Shown one piece after another: positions 53,985-63,696 of a DNA stretch of 64,000 bases. The stretch comes from Kangiellaceae bacterium (GTDB lineage Bacteria > Pseudomonadota > Gammaproteobacteria > Enterobacterales > Kangiellaceae). Both the position numbers and the translations under genes were made by a program. The notes under the pieces are model-generated. The model had not been told where the DNA came from. It saw only the letters and a list, made by a program, of their open reading frames with translations, and ran no database searches. Position 1 is the first letter of the stretch. Each line of letters opens with the position of its first letter. The stretch covers positions 1 through 64,000 of the forward strand of contig JAPHTP010000021.1 in assembly GCA_026196875.1 (NCBI GenBank), in the 5' to 3' direction.

Positions 53985-54064
53985 GGTAGTGTACAGTCAG
54001 AGTGGTCTACAGCCAGAGTAGTCTGCAGTCAGATTAGGTGGCGGCCAGAGTTGTTAAAGGCAGA
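53985..54064. repeat. 16-bp tandem repeats, five units
   Basis: Consensus AGTGGTCTACAGCCAG with units at 53985, 54001, 54017, 54033 and 54049, decaying towards the last. The run fills most of the 148-bp gap between the convergent serine hydrolase and TonB receptor genes. Confidence 0.85.
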
Positions 54065-54078
54065 AGTCAGTAGCGTAT

Positions 54079-56223
54079 TTAAAACAAGTAATCAAAATGC
54101 AGGATAAACTGGCGTTCTGGTTGTGGCACGCTTTCCAAAACGCCTAAGTTAGACTCAGCTGCAACACGGTATTTTTTGTCTAGCAAGTTATTAACCCTCA
54201 AACTAATTTTAAATGGCGCATTTTTAAATCGGTAATAACTATATAGGTCGACAACTAAATAATCGTCTGCTTTTTCGCCGGCATTGTTAGGCGTTTCGTC
54301 GTACCATTGAAGAGAAGGAGAAATAACCCAGTTTCCGGTACGATACGTCATGTTCAATTTCAGTTTATTGGGAGCTGCAAAAGGGACGTTAATTTTGTTA
54401 GTGAGTTTTTTTAGATTACCTTCAACATAGCTATAACTTGTAGCAAGTGATAATGATGATTCGTTGAATTGCTTTTGCCAGTTAAGTCTAAAGTCTGCGC
54501 CCGAAACATCGATTTCGCCAACATTGTCAAAGATTTGTGTGGTAGAAATAAAGCCTCCCGGAATAAAGTCGCTAACAGGAATTTCGGTTATCACTCGGTC
54601 AATAAGATTGTCCACTTTAGTGCTATAGGCTGTTGCTCGTATGTTAAAATTGGGGCTCATGGTTTTTTGATAATTAATCTCCAGAGTTTTCGATTCTTCC
54701 GGTTTGAGGGCCGTATTCGGAATTTGCATAAAAAAGCTCTGATAAAGACCGTCGTTTCTTTGAAATGCAAAAGCCCCGAAATGATCATGGGTAAAGCGAG
54801 GAGTTGGCGCGATAAATGCCTCACCGTAGAGAACTTTAAAAATACTGTCTTTGTGGTTGCTATAGACTACTCCAATCCTAGGATTTATCGTTGAGCCATA
54901 GTTGGAGCTATTATCATACCTGACACCTAAAGTTGTAGTGTATTGCTCGTTCAGTTTTGCTTGATGCTGAGCAAAAATACTTTTGTTTTGCCACTTAATA
55001 TTAAAAATCTTAACTGGCAAATCACCGACAAAAGGATAAACTAGCTGCTGCTCTTCGACCGATAAACTATCATCAAATGGCTCAAGCAAGTCTGCAGTTT
55101 TGGGGATAGTATCAAAGTCCTGATAAGCATACCCCAACACTAAAGACTGATTGTTTGTTATTTGCCAGTTAAATTGCTGTGTGAGGGCATGTTTAATACC
55201 TTCTGCATACTTATAGCCATTGCCAAAATCAACGAATATGTTCGCAAATTTACTATCTTCATCTATATGATAGGCTGAGTAGTCAAGCCTGAGGCTAGTT
55301 TTAAGATTTTCTGAAACCTGCCAGCTAGTTTGGAGATAGAAATTATCAATCTCAGTTTGCCAAAATGGCTCTTTTCCGTAGTCTACGGTGTTTGGTCGAG
55401 TGCCGGTTGCTGTAGAGTGTAAAATTACTGAGCGGTTCAACCCTAACTTGGTATCGCCATAAGTCCATTTTGCGAAAGCAGAATAGCTGTCTTGAGGAAA
55501 TTCTGAAGGCTCTCGATCTTCAAGCTGAACTGCAATAACACCGCCTAGTGTGATTAGGTCGCCTAATACATAAGTTTGCGGGTATGTTGAGGCCAGGTCC
55601 GGTCCATCGGTTCGTTGACGGTGGAAGCCTACAACTAGCCGGTCGTCTTTAATTAACGACGTGTTGAACAGTCCGCTATAATGACGATGATTCTTCTGTC
55701 CGAAGCTCATTGAAACAAACTGTTCAGATTCGTTTAAGGTCGATAAGGTAATTAAGTTAATAATGCCACTCATGGCGTCGGCGCCATAAAGGGCGGAAGC
55801 GGGGCCAAATATAAATTCTACTTGTTTAACATGATGTAAGGGAAAGTTGTATGACACAGGTATATCTTCGCCGGTGGGTGAACTAATTCTTAGCCCATCT
55901 TGCAGAATGACGAATTTACTGTTTCCAAAAATACCTCTTAATGCAATGTTGTTGTAGGAAGTAGATGAGGATTGAGTATGTACGTCAACACTAGGTAAGT
56001 CTTTGAGAAGGTCTTCCAGGTTACGATACCCGCGCTCTTGTATCTGTTTCCGGGTGACCACCAGAATATCACTCGGTGCTGTCGCGACACTTTCTTCTTG
56101 CTTGGACGCGGTAGTGACGCGCAGCTTTAGAAGCTCTTCTAGAGAGTAGTCGAGTATATCGTCTGATTGCGAGTAAGTTGGTATTGCTACCAAAACAAAC
56201 GCAAAACTTATTCCCCAACGCAT
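54079..56223 (-). CDS. TonB-dependent outer-membrane receptor
   Basis: 714 residues. Signal peptide to about residue 20, then LDYSLEELLKLRVTTASKQEES, the short motif also in the receptor at 30405. The plug (about 45-160) has APSDILVVTRKQI, NLEDLLKDLPSVDV, IALRGIFGNSK, VEFIFGPASALYGADAMSGIINL. The barrel ends FILHFDYLF with the terminal aromatic residue expected. The ligand is unknown. A 10-bp-arm inverted repeat lies 35 bp upstream of the start codon. Divergent from a BASS transporter gene. Confidence 0.94.
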   Translation of the reverse strand: MRWGISFAFVLVAIPTYSQSDDILDYSLEELLKLRVTTASKQEESVATAPSDILVVTRKQIQERGYRNLEDLLKDLPSVDVHTQSSSTSYNNIALRGIFGNSKFVILQDGLRISSPTGEDIPVSYNFPLHHVKQVEFIFGPASALYGADAMSGIINLITLSTLNESEQFVSMSFGQKNHRHYSGLFNTSLIKDDRLVVGFHRQRTDGPDLASTYPQTYVLGDLITLGGVIAVQLEDREPSEFPQDSYSAFAKWTYGDTKLGLNRSVILHSTATGTRPNTVDYGKEPFWQTEIDNFYLQTSWQVSENLKTSLRLDYSAYHIDEDSKFANIFVDFGNGYKYAEGIKHALTQQFNWQITNNQSLVLGYAYQDFDTIPKTADLLEPFDDSLSVEEQQLVYPFVGDLPVKIFNIKWQNKSIFAQHQAKLNEQYTTTLGVRYDNSSNYGSTINPRIGVVYSNHKDSIFKVLYGEAFIAPTPRFTHDHFGAFAFQRNDGLYQSFFMQIPNTALKPEESKTLEINYQKTMSPNFNIRATAYSTKVDNLIDRVITEIPVSDFIPGGFISTTQIFDNVGEIDVSGADFRLNWQKQFNESSLSLATSYSYVEGNLKKLTNKINVPFAAPNKLKLNMTYRTGNWVISPSLQWYDETPNNAGEKADDYLVVDLYSYYRFKNAPFKISLRVNNLLDKKYRVAAESNLGVLESVPQPERQFILHFDYLF

Positions 56224-56257
56224 GGAACAACTATTTCGAAGAATCTGGGTAACATAA

Positions 56258-56300
56258 GACTAGTTAAACTAACGTCTAAATTCAAACTCGTTAACTAGTC
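56258..56300. promoter_or_regulatory. inverted repeat between the TonB receptor and BASS genes
   Basis: Arms GACTAGTTAA (56258-56267) and TTAACTAGTC (56291-56300), perfect over 10 bp, with 23 bp between. Position 35 bp upstream of the receptor ATG and ~90 bp before the divergent transporter fits an operator or paired half-sites. Confidence 0.5.
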
Positions 56301-56391
56301 AGTCTTTAGTTGCTAAAGTACAGCGTCTAAGATATAAAGCATTAAACGCCGTGCTAAGAACCCAAAAAATAAGTAATTTGTCTTATCGATT

Positions 56392-57342
56392 ATGAAACGC
56401 TTCAATTCACTATTCCCCGTTTGGGTGATCTTACTGTCGGTAATCGCTTATCAGTTTCCGACATCATTTTCCTCGGGTAAGGAATTAATCGTTCCGTTTC
56501 TCTCCGCCATAATGTTTTTTATGGGGCTGACCTTAAGTGTTAACGACTTCAAAAGGGTTTTGATTATGCCGAAGCCGATCGTAATTGGAGTGTTGTTGCA
56601 GTTTCTTATCATGCCTCTCGCCGCTTTTTGTATTGCATTTATTCTGTCATTGCCGGAGCAGATGGCGATAGGCTTAATTATTGTAGGTTGTTGTGCCGGC
56701 GGAACCGCTTCCAATGTAATAGCCTATTTGGCTAAAGCTAATGTTGCTTTATCCATCAGCATGACGCTTTGTTCGACATGCCTGGGAATTGTGTTAACAC
56801 CATTATTGTCCAGACTCTATATCGATGCTTCAATCGATGTCGATTACTTAGCTATGTTTTTAAGTATAGTTAAGATGGTTTTACTACCAGTAATTAGCGG
56901 CGTTGTTTTGAACGGTTTTTTTAGAGAAAGGTTAAAAAAATTTGAAGAACTATTCGCAACTTTAGCGGTCATTGCGATCGTGACAATTATCGCCGTAATT
57001 GTTGCTCTCAATGTGGAACGCCTTTCTCAGGTTGGCATGCTAACATTGGCAGCGGTAGCTCTTCACAATGGTTTTGGATTGATTTCAGGGTACGCTGTTA
57101 GTCGAGGACTGCGGCTTCCTGAAAGAGATTGCCGAACAATTGCGATTGAAGTTGGAATGCAAAACTCAGGATTGGGGGTAGCTCTTGCCCTTAAATATTT
57201 TAGTCCGCTTGCAGCTTTGCCGGGAGCAATTTTTAGTATCTGGCATAATATCGCTGGTTCGTTGCTTGCCAGTTATTGGGGCGACGAAAAAAGCAGTAAT
57301 CAAAGATTGACTAAAAAACCAATAAAGCAAGTTTCTCAATGA
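56392..57342 (+). CDS. bile acid:sodium symporter (BASS) family transporter
   Basis: 316 residues, about nine or ten hydrophobic segments. Family signatures are MFFMGLTLSVNDF, VGCCAGGTASNVIAYLAKANVALSISMT (Na+-site crossover region) and EVGMQNSGLGVALALKYFSP. Family members carry bile acids, pantoate, keto acids or other organic anions with sodium. Substrate unknown here. Its stop overlaps the start of the next gene (ATGA), so they are co-translated. Confidence 0.93.
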   Translation: MKRFNSLFPVWVILLSVIAYQFPTSFSSGKELIVPFLSAIMFFMGLTLSVNDFKRVLIMPKPIVIGVLLQFLIMPLAAFCIAFILSLPEQMAIGLIIVGCCAGGTASNVIAYLAKANVALSISMTLCSTCLGIVLTPLLSRLYIDASIDVDYLAMFLSIVKMVLLPVISGVVLNGFFRERLKKFEELFATLAVIAIVTIIAVIVALNVERLSQVGMLTLAAVALHNGFGLISGYAVSRGLRLPERDCRTIAIEVGMQNSGLGVALALKYFSPLAALPGAIFSIWHNIAGSLLASYWGDEKSSNQRLTKKPIKQVSQ

Positions 57343-58277
57343 AATTTTTACTAATGAATGCTTTTGTCGTTTCCGTGTTCGCTTTATTTCTTGGTGGTGG
57401 CGTTAGTGCCGGCGAAATTTATCGCTGGGTAGATGAAAATGGTAAAGTCCATTATAGCGATAAGAAAGTAGAAGGTATTAACCAATCTGAAGTTGAACTT
57501 AACCTAAAAAAATCCAGTTGGACTGGATTTGATATTGAGGTAAACGTCTTTGATACTAATTTACCTGCTGAAGATATCGAGCGTATAGAAACAGATGTTA
57601 ATAATGTATACCGTTTTTATGATCGGGTGCTCTACTTTGATATTTATAAAACGGTTCCAGTTAGAATTACTGTTCTGGCTAATAAGCGCAAGTACGATGA
57701 ATATACCAAGACAAAGTTTGGCGCAAAGTTCGGTTATTCGACTGTGGGAATGTATTCGCATAGATTTAATGAAATTGCAATTTATGTGAGAAAGAGCAAA
57801 GAAGGATTTTTTCGTACCATCAAACATGAGGCCAGTCATGCAATAGTCGCTTCTTTGGTGCCTTTTATACCAAAGTGGTTAAATGAAGGTATCGCGGAAA
57901 ATATGGAAACAGTTTATTTAGAAGGTGATAGACTAGCGGTTGCTCACCATTCTGGAAACTATCGAAAAGTTTCCCACTCAGATTCGAGAGTAAAGCAAGT
58001 CAAAGCATTCCTATCAATGCCCAGCCGGAATTGGAATAAGCAAAATGCTTCTTCGAGTAGCATGGCTTATGCGCAGGCTGGAGAAATGGTTCGTCTATTC
58101 TTATCTTCTCAACATGGTTTGAGTTTTATTACTCGTCTAATTCACGCTTATAAGCGAGGTGATAAACGTTTTGCATCCGTGATAGCCGGTGAACATTACG
58201 TTGGAGGTTTGCAAGTAATGCAAAATCACTGGGATGTCTGGCGAGAAAGAAAGCAAGTTGGAGCTGTAAAATTTTAG
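57339..58277 (+). CDS. exported protein with DUF4124-type start and gluzincin-like metallopeptidase domain
   Basis: 312 residues, start overlapping the transporter stop by four bases (ATGA). Signal peptide to about residue 24 (SAG), then EIYRWVDENGKVHYSDKK, the DUF4124 N-terminal motif. The C-terminal part holds a zinc site HEASH in KHEASHAIVASLVPFIPKWLNEGIAENME, with the third ligand Glu in NEGIAE, the pattern of MA-clan metallopeptidases. Probably a periplasmic peptidase; substrate unknown. Confidence 0.88.
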   Translation: MKFLLMNAFVVSVFALFLGGGVSAGEIYRWVDENGKVHYSDKKVEGINQSEVELNLKKSSWTGFDIEVNVFDTNLPAEDIERIETDVNNVYRFYDRVLYFDIYKTVPVRITVLANKRKYDEYTKTKFGAKFGYSTVGMYSHRFNEIAIYVRKSKEGFFRTIKHEASHAIVASLVPFIPKWLNEGIAENMETVYLEGDRLAVAHHSGNYRKVSHSDSRVKQVKAFLSMPSRNWNKQNASSSSMAYAQAGEMVRLFLSSQHGLSFITRLIHAYKRGDKRFASVIAGEHYVGGLQVMQNHWDVWRERKQVGAVKF

Positions 58278-58323
58278 GTTTAAGCTTGATATTAAGTATG
58301 AATTTAAAATTGAAATCGAAATT

Positions 58324-58386
58324 AGTCAATCGGAGTAATTGAATCAGCTACAACATTTCAGTTACTCTGATTGGCTTGGTTTTTTG
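58324..58386 (+). terminator. candidate terminator after the metallopeptidase gene
   Basis: Left arm AGTCAATCGGAGTAA (58324-58338) pairs with TTACTCTGATTGGCT (58362-58376) over 15 positions with two G-U pairs, followed by a T-rich run. The loop is long (23 nt). It lies before the convergent DoxX gene. Confidence 0.65.
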
Positions 58387-58399
58387 ATTAGGTTAATTT

Positions 58400-58831
58400 C
58401 TATTTATTGCCTCGAATTAATAAATAAGTAGCAATCAAAGTCAGCACTACTTGAAATTCCATACCACCCATTGGATAACCTTCGGCTGGTGTAAAGCTCC
58501 ATCTACCCCAATGAACCATTGCTATTGCTCCGATCATAATTGGGATGATTGCTAAAGCACCAAGACGCGTGATCGTTGAGTTTGTAAAAGGGCCGATAAG
58601 TAAAGCGAATGCCGCCAGAACTTCCACCAATCCAACTAACAATGTAACTTCAGCTGATAAACCTAACATTTGCGCTGACTGTTGTAATACGATTAATTTA
58701 CCCGCACCGTGAAAAATAAATACACTGGCTAAAGCAATCCGTAATAGCCAATGCGCATTTCTCTCTAATGCCGATTGGAAGGAAATTATACCCGGACTAT
58801 CAGCTTCAATTGCTATCGATTCTGTGCTCAT
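58400..58831 (-). CDS. DoxX-family membrane protein
   Basis: 143 residues, four hydrophobic segments. DoxX marks: WLLRIALASVFIFHGAGKL, LVGLVEVLAAFALLIGPF, MIGAIAMVHWGRWSF and MEFQVVLTLIATYLLIRG. Members are linked to quinone or thiosulfate oxidation or oxidative stress, but most are uncharacterised. Ribosome site GAGG. Confidence 0.9.
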   Translation of the reverse strand: MSTESIAIEADSPGIISFQSALERNAHWLLRIALASVFIFHGAGKLIVLQQSAQMLGLSAEVTLLVGLVEVLAAFALLIGPFTNSTITRLGALAIIPIMIGAIAMVHWGRWSFTPAEGYPMGGMEFQVVLTLIATYLLIRGNK

Positions 58832-59118
58832 TGAAATACCTCTGTTTTGTTCAATTCACTTGTCTTCAATGAGTATTTTTATCCACAAAAATTACAATTG
58901 TCGGATGATTATTTTCGAAACTGAGGTAACAAAGTGTGTCTACACCTTTGAAATTGGGAGGAAAGTGATGAGCGAGTAGTTCTAGTTGACGGAAATCTAT
59001 GAGGCCTAAAGCTATATCTTAACACCACGATAATCAGTTGAAATAGGGTCAATTTTACCGTTATCAACTACACTTTTATTACAAAATCTTGATTTAGCGG
59101 TATTGTATTAAGCGACCT

Positions 59119-62100
59119 ATGCGCTTTGTTTTAGCCTGTCTTAGTCTGTTTCTAGTCTCTTTGTCGGTGGCTCCTAAAGAGCAGCCGGACATCTTTGATA
59201 TGGGATTACCTTATTTTACTACCGTTGGTAAAGAAGATTCTGTGCCCTTGGGTATCATTACTGCGTTGGCACAGGATTCTCAAGGATTGATATGGATAGG
59301 TAGCCAAAAAGGTTTAGTGAGGTTTGATGGGTACCAATTTACCGTCTATACAACCAATCCTGACGATCCGAATTCGATTAGCGGAGATTTTATTAGTGCA
59401 CTGTGGGCTGCGCCAGATGGAAAGCTTTGGGTCGGTACTCGTCACGATGGTGTTTCGATTTATCGACCTGAAAGTGATGATTTCTTAAGGGTGCCATATG
59501 ATAATGGCGGGTCTGATGAATATAGGCAAATCAAATCTCTATCCAATAGCTACATTACGGTTATCGCGGGGGATAAAAAAGGAAATGTCTGGATTGGAAC
59601 CAAACACGGACTGAACCGCGTTAGCTTGCATGACATGGCGGTTACCCAGTTTCTTACTGGGAATAGCTCTCAAAACCCTATACATGAAGATACTATTGGA
59701 GAATTATTTGTCGATAGGGAGGGAACCGTTTGGGTAGGCACAGATAAAGGAATCACTCGGCTCGCCAATGGAGCTCAGAGATTCGTTCGATTAAAGACTA
59801 ATTTTCCACTCGATGAACTTGCTGATGTTTCAATTGAAAAAATATTTCAAAGTCATCAAGGGCCTTTGTGGATAGGTACCAATAATGGTGGCATAGCAGT
59901 GGTTACACCGGGGGAAGTTCCTCGTAGATTGACAAAGGGGAGTGAACTTTATCTTAAAAACTCGATTGTATTTAATATAGATCAACCATTAGTAAATGAA
60001 ATTTGGGTATCAACATATGGCGAGGGGATTTATGTGTTTGATGCAAATACGACGCAATTTCTGCGTACTATTAAGCACGATATTTCCGTAGCGAGTAGTT
60101 TAAATTCAAATAGTATTGGTGCTACTTTAAGTGACAAGTCAGGGTTATTTTGGATTGGAACCTGGGGAGGAGGCCTTAATCTTTTTAATCCTTTCAATAA
60201 CGCTTTTCGTACGTTAAGGCATAGTCCTACAGACAAGAACTCAATCAGCGTTTCGGATGTTTTATCCGTTATGTCGACTCAAAGCAATGATGTTTGGGTT
60301 GGCACAAGAGGTAATGGTATTGATGTACTACGACCGGGAGAAGGCCTTGTCAATCATTTTGCACCAAATCCAAACGACGTAAATTCTTTACAAGACGGAC
60401 TTATCACAGCATTTTTTCAAACACAGAAAGGGGATATCTGGGTCGGATCGAGAGTGACTGGAGCTTATCGATTCCGTCCCGAAACAAATGATTTTCAACA
60501 TTACACTACGGAGAACGGTCTTTCTTCAAATGTCATAAAAAGAATCGTCGAAGATAGGTCTGGCAATCTCTGGATTGGCACTGGAAAAGGGTTAGACAGG
60601 TTTGACCAAAACGCCGATAGATTTACAACTATTGGAATAAAAAATACTCCTACTGAGGCGATTGGTAGCCACTTAAATGCACTGGCTGTGACTAACGATG
60701 GAAGTCTTTATGCAGGTGCCTCAAATGGCTTATATCGTCTTCAAGCAGGCGGGAAGTATCTGCAGAAAACGGTTCATACTAAAGCCAATCCCAAGTCTCT
60801 GTCTCACAATATGGTGCTAGGCCTGTTTGTAGATGATCAACAGACCATCTGGGCTTCTACCTCCCATGGTCTCGATAAATTGATAAATTGGAATGGAGAA
60901 GAAACAGAGTTTGAATCAATTAACTCCAGAGTTGGTTATCCTAACCAGGCGCTATGGGGGAATTTGCAATATGACCAGCAGGGGAGAATTTGGGATGGTA
61001 AAAACATCATTGATATAAGCAACAACCGGGTAAGGGAGTTATCGAAAGCCGACGGAGTTGATTTCGGCGTTAACTGGTATGCGGGTTATCACAAGACCAG
61101 TAGCGGAACTCTGCTTTACGCTGGTTCCAAAGGCTTGTTAATGATCAAACCGGAGTTGTTCCAAGAATGGAATTATCAGCCGCCGGTGATCATTACAAAA
61201 CTGCTAATTGACAACGAACCCGTCGACGCGATAAGTCTTAAACAAGTGGAGTTAAGTCCCGAAGTAAAGAGTTTTCGGGTTGAGTTTTCATCTTTAGATT
61301 ACTCTTCTCCAGAATCATTACAATATGCATTTCGGTTACAAGGTTATGATGACTGGAGGTATGTAGACTCTACCCAACGAGCGGTTTCGTATACTAATTT
61401 ATCGCCACGTAATTATACCCTCGAGATTAAGGCGACAAATCGAAATGGCGCATGGAGCGAACGGCAAATTTCACTTCCTGTTATCGTATTACCCGCTTGG
61501 TATCAAAAGGCCTGGTTCCAATTGGCTATAGCGCTTGGCTTTGCAGGAATCTTATACATCCTCTACTTCCTACGAGTGAGAAAGTTACACGAAGATAAAA
61601 AGGTACTGGAAAACCAAGTTGATCTACGAACGCAAGAGTTAGAAAAGTCTAACCTAAGTGTTAGGACCTTAAGTGATATTGGTCTGGAAATTAGTTCAAC
61701 GCTTAATTTGGATAAAATTTTAAACACAGTTTATGAACGCGTTAACCAGCTGATGGATGCAAATGTTTTCTGGATAGGATTTTACGAAGAGAGCGAAAGA
61801 CAGATAGTTTTTAAGCTAGCGATAGAGAAGGGTAAACACTTACCACAGTTTAGCGTCTCTATGGATGATGCAAGTCGATATGCAGTTTGGTGTGTAACGA
61901 ATAGAAAGCCGATTGTGATCAATGACAAAGAGCGAGACCGTCCTAAATATGTTGGGGATGCGCCCAAAATAAAACCGGTAGCAGGTGAAGAGACTGCATC
62001 AATAATTTATTGGCCGCTGGAAGCAGCAGGAAAAATCATCGGTACAATTAGTGTTCAAAGCTTTGAACCCGATGCGTATAACGAAAGGCATCTTGATATC

Positions 62101-63696
62101 ATTAAAACCTTAGCATCGACAACGGCCATTGTAATGGATAATGCCAATGCTTACGAAAAAGCACAAAGAGCTGCGGAAGTAAAAAGTGCATTTATGGCAA
62201 ATATGAGCCATGAGATTAGAACGCCCATGAATGGAATTTTGGGCATGACCAGGCTCATCAAAGAAACGACCCTCGACTCCAATCAGAAGCAGTATATTGA
62301 AAATATTGATACTTCGGCTAAAACACTCTTGACGATCATTAACGATATTTTAGATTTTTCGAAAGTGGAGTCAGGAAAATTGACTCTGGAGCAATCACCA
62401 TTTAGTTTAACCTGGCTAATAAAAAATGTAACTGTTGTGGTGGAAACTCTAGCCAATGAAAAGGGACTTAATTTTAATTACCAGATTTGTAGAGAAACCC
62501 CTGCGGATTTTATAGGCGACCCAACCAGAATAAACCAGATACTTCTAAACTTATGCTCCAATGCAGTTAAGTTCACCGAGAAAGGCGAGGTTTGCCTACT
62601 AATTACGAGCATTCCTCTTGAGAATGATGAGTATACGCTCAAAATTGATGTTATCGATCAAGGAATAGGTATCGAGGAAAAAGCTATCCCAAAACTGTTT
62701 TCCAGTTTTAGCCAAGCGGATACCTCGACAACGCGCAAATATGGTGGTACTGGACTTGGGCTAGTTATCAGTCAGCAGCTTGCTCACAAGATGAATGGTA
62801 ATATAAAAGTAAAGAGCATACCTAAGGTTGGTAGTTGTTTTTCTCTATCGATGCGCTTGCAAGTTGCGACTACCACTAATTCTAAATATGTTGAAAAAAC
62901 TCGACTAAATAGAAAGGCTAACGTGTTAGTAATTGATAAGGATGAAATAAATAAGCGAAATATCGAAAGAGAACTAGATCATGTACTGGGTTGTCGCTTT
63001 AGTTTTGCTGGATCTGAAGAGGAAGTTCGAAAGCAGCTTAACTTAGGTGAAAGTGAAATCTTACTCGTCAGCTTGGACTATCCGCCTATGAAGCTAAAGA
63101 GAATGTTTAATTTGTTAATTAAAGAGCTAAGTGTTGATGTAAAACGAGTTATCGCCTATACCAACCACCCATTTTCTGGTGCCTGGCTCGACTTAAAGGA
63201 ATTTGAGATTAGTTTATTGGTTTCCAATCCGTTTAGTTCAATTGAGCTTACTAGTGCGATTCGTAAAGTGCTAAGACGAAACAAAAACCTAACTGCTTTT
63301 AAGCAAGATAAGCCTTTATTGAATATCGATATTCTAGTTGCAGAGGATAACGAAATTAATCAATTAGTCGCAATGAAAATGTTAACAAAGCTAGGCGCTA
63401 GCGTTGAGGTAGCCGTTGATGGAACGGAAGCCGTAAAAATGGTCAGGAAAAATAACTATGACATTGTACTCATGGATATTCAAATGCCAAAAATGGACGG
63501 TACAAAAGCAACCATGATGATCCGCAATGATAACCAATATGACTCGCTTCCTATTATTGCTATGACCGCAAATGTTTTGCAAAATGATATTGATTATTAC
63601 CTATCACATGGTATGAATGACCACATATCAAAGCCAATTAGAACTAAAGATTTGTTAGGCAAAATTAGCGAATATATTGATTTAGATAATAGATAA
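59119..63696 (+). CDS. hybrid two-component sensor with ligand-propeller, Y_Y_Y, GAF, kinase and receiver domains
   Basis: 1525 residues. Signal peptide (to about 18), then two seven-blade-type two-component regulator propellers (about 40-690; blades read like DRSGNLWIGTGKGLDRF), a Y_Y_Y-type beta domain (about 705-795), one membrane helix (about 800-820), a coiled linker and a GAF domain (about 855-1010). The kinase has His1031 in NMSHEIRTPMNGI, N-box NLCSNAVKFTEKG and G2 GGTGLGLVI. Two receiver regions follow: the first (about 1268-1390) is degenerate, reading SNPF where xKPF is usual, and the second is normal with Asp1453 in MDIQMPKMDG and Lys in ISKPI. No DNA-binding domain is present, so output goes to another protein. 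Confidence 0.93.
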   Translation: MRFVLACLSLFLVSLSVAPKEQPDIFDMGLPYFTTVGKEDSVPLGIITALAQDSQGLIWIGSQKGLVRFDGYQFTVYTTNPDDPNSISGDFISALWAAPDGKLWVGTRHDGVSIYRPESDDFLRVPYDNGGSDEYRQIKSLSNSYITVIAGDKKGNVWIGTKHGLNRVSLHDMAVTQFLTGNSSQNPIHEDTIGELFVDREGTVWVGTDKGITRLANGAQRFVRLKTNFPLDELADVSIEKIFQSHQGPLWIGTNNGGIAVVTPGEVPRRLTKGSELYLKNSIVFNIDQPLVNEIWVSTYGEGIYVFDANTTQFLRTIKHDISVASSLNSNSIGATLSDKSGLFWIGTWGGGLNLFNPFNNAFRTLRHSPTDKNSISVSDVLSVMSTQSNDVWVGTRGNGIDVLRPGEGLVNHFAPNPNDVNSLQDGLITAFFQTQKGDIWVGSRVTGAYRFRPETNDFQHYTTENGLSSNVIKRIVEDRSGNLWIGTGKGLDRFDQNADRFTTIGIKNTPTEAIGSHLNALAVTNDGSLYAGASNGLYRLQAGGKYLQKTVHTKANPKSLSHNMVLGLFVDDQQTIWASTSHGLDKLINWNGEETEFESINSRVGYPNQALWGNLQYDQQGRIWDGKNIIDISNNRVRELSKADGVDFGVNWYAGYHKTSSGTLLYAGSKGLLMIKPELFQEWNYQPPVIITKLLIDNEPVDAISLKQVELSPEVKSFRVEFSSLDYSSPESLQYAFRLQGYDDWRYVDSTQRAVSYTNLSPRNYTLEIKATNRNGAWSERQISLPVIVLPAWYQKAWFQLAIALGFAGILYILYFLRVRKLHEDKKVLENQVDLRTQELEKSNLSVRTLSDIGLEISSTLNLDKILNTVYERVNQLMDANVFWIGFYEESERQIVFKLAIEKGKHLPQFSVSMDDASRYAVWCVTNRKPIVINDKERDRPKYVGDAPKIKPVAGEETASIIYWPLEAAGKIIGTISVQSFEPDAYNERHLDIIKTLASTTAIVMDNANAYEKAQRAAEVKSAFMANMSHEIRTPMNGILGMTRLIKETTLDSNQKQYIENIDTSAKTLLTIINDILDFSKVESGKLTLEQSPFSLTWLIKNVTVVVETLANEKGLNFNYQICRETPADFIGDPTRINQILLNLCSNAVKFTEKGEVCLLITSIPLENDEYTLKIDVIDQGIGIEEKAIPKLFSSFSQADTSTTRKYGGTGLGLVISQQLAHKMNGNIKVKSIPKVGSCFSLSMRLQVATTTNSKYVEKTRLNRKANVLVIDKDEINKRNIERELDHVLGCRFSFAGSEEEVRKQLNLGESEILLVSLDYPPMKLKRMFNLLIKELSVDVKRVIAYTNHPFSGAWLDLKEFEISLLVSNPFSSIELTSAIRKVLRRNKNLTAFKQDKPLLNIDILVAEDNEINQLVAMKMLTKLGASVEVAVDGTEAVKMVRKNNYDIVLMDIQMPKMDGTKATMMIRNDNQYDSLPIIAMTANVLQNDIDYYLSHGMNDHISKPIRTKDLLGKISEYIDLDNR

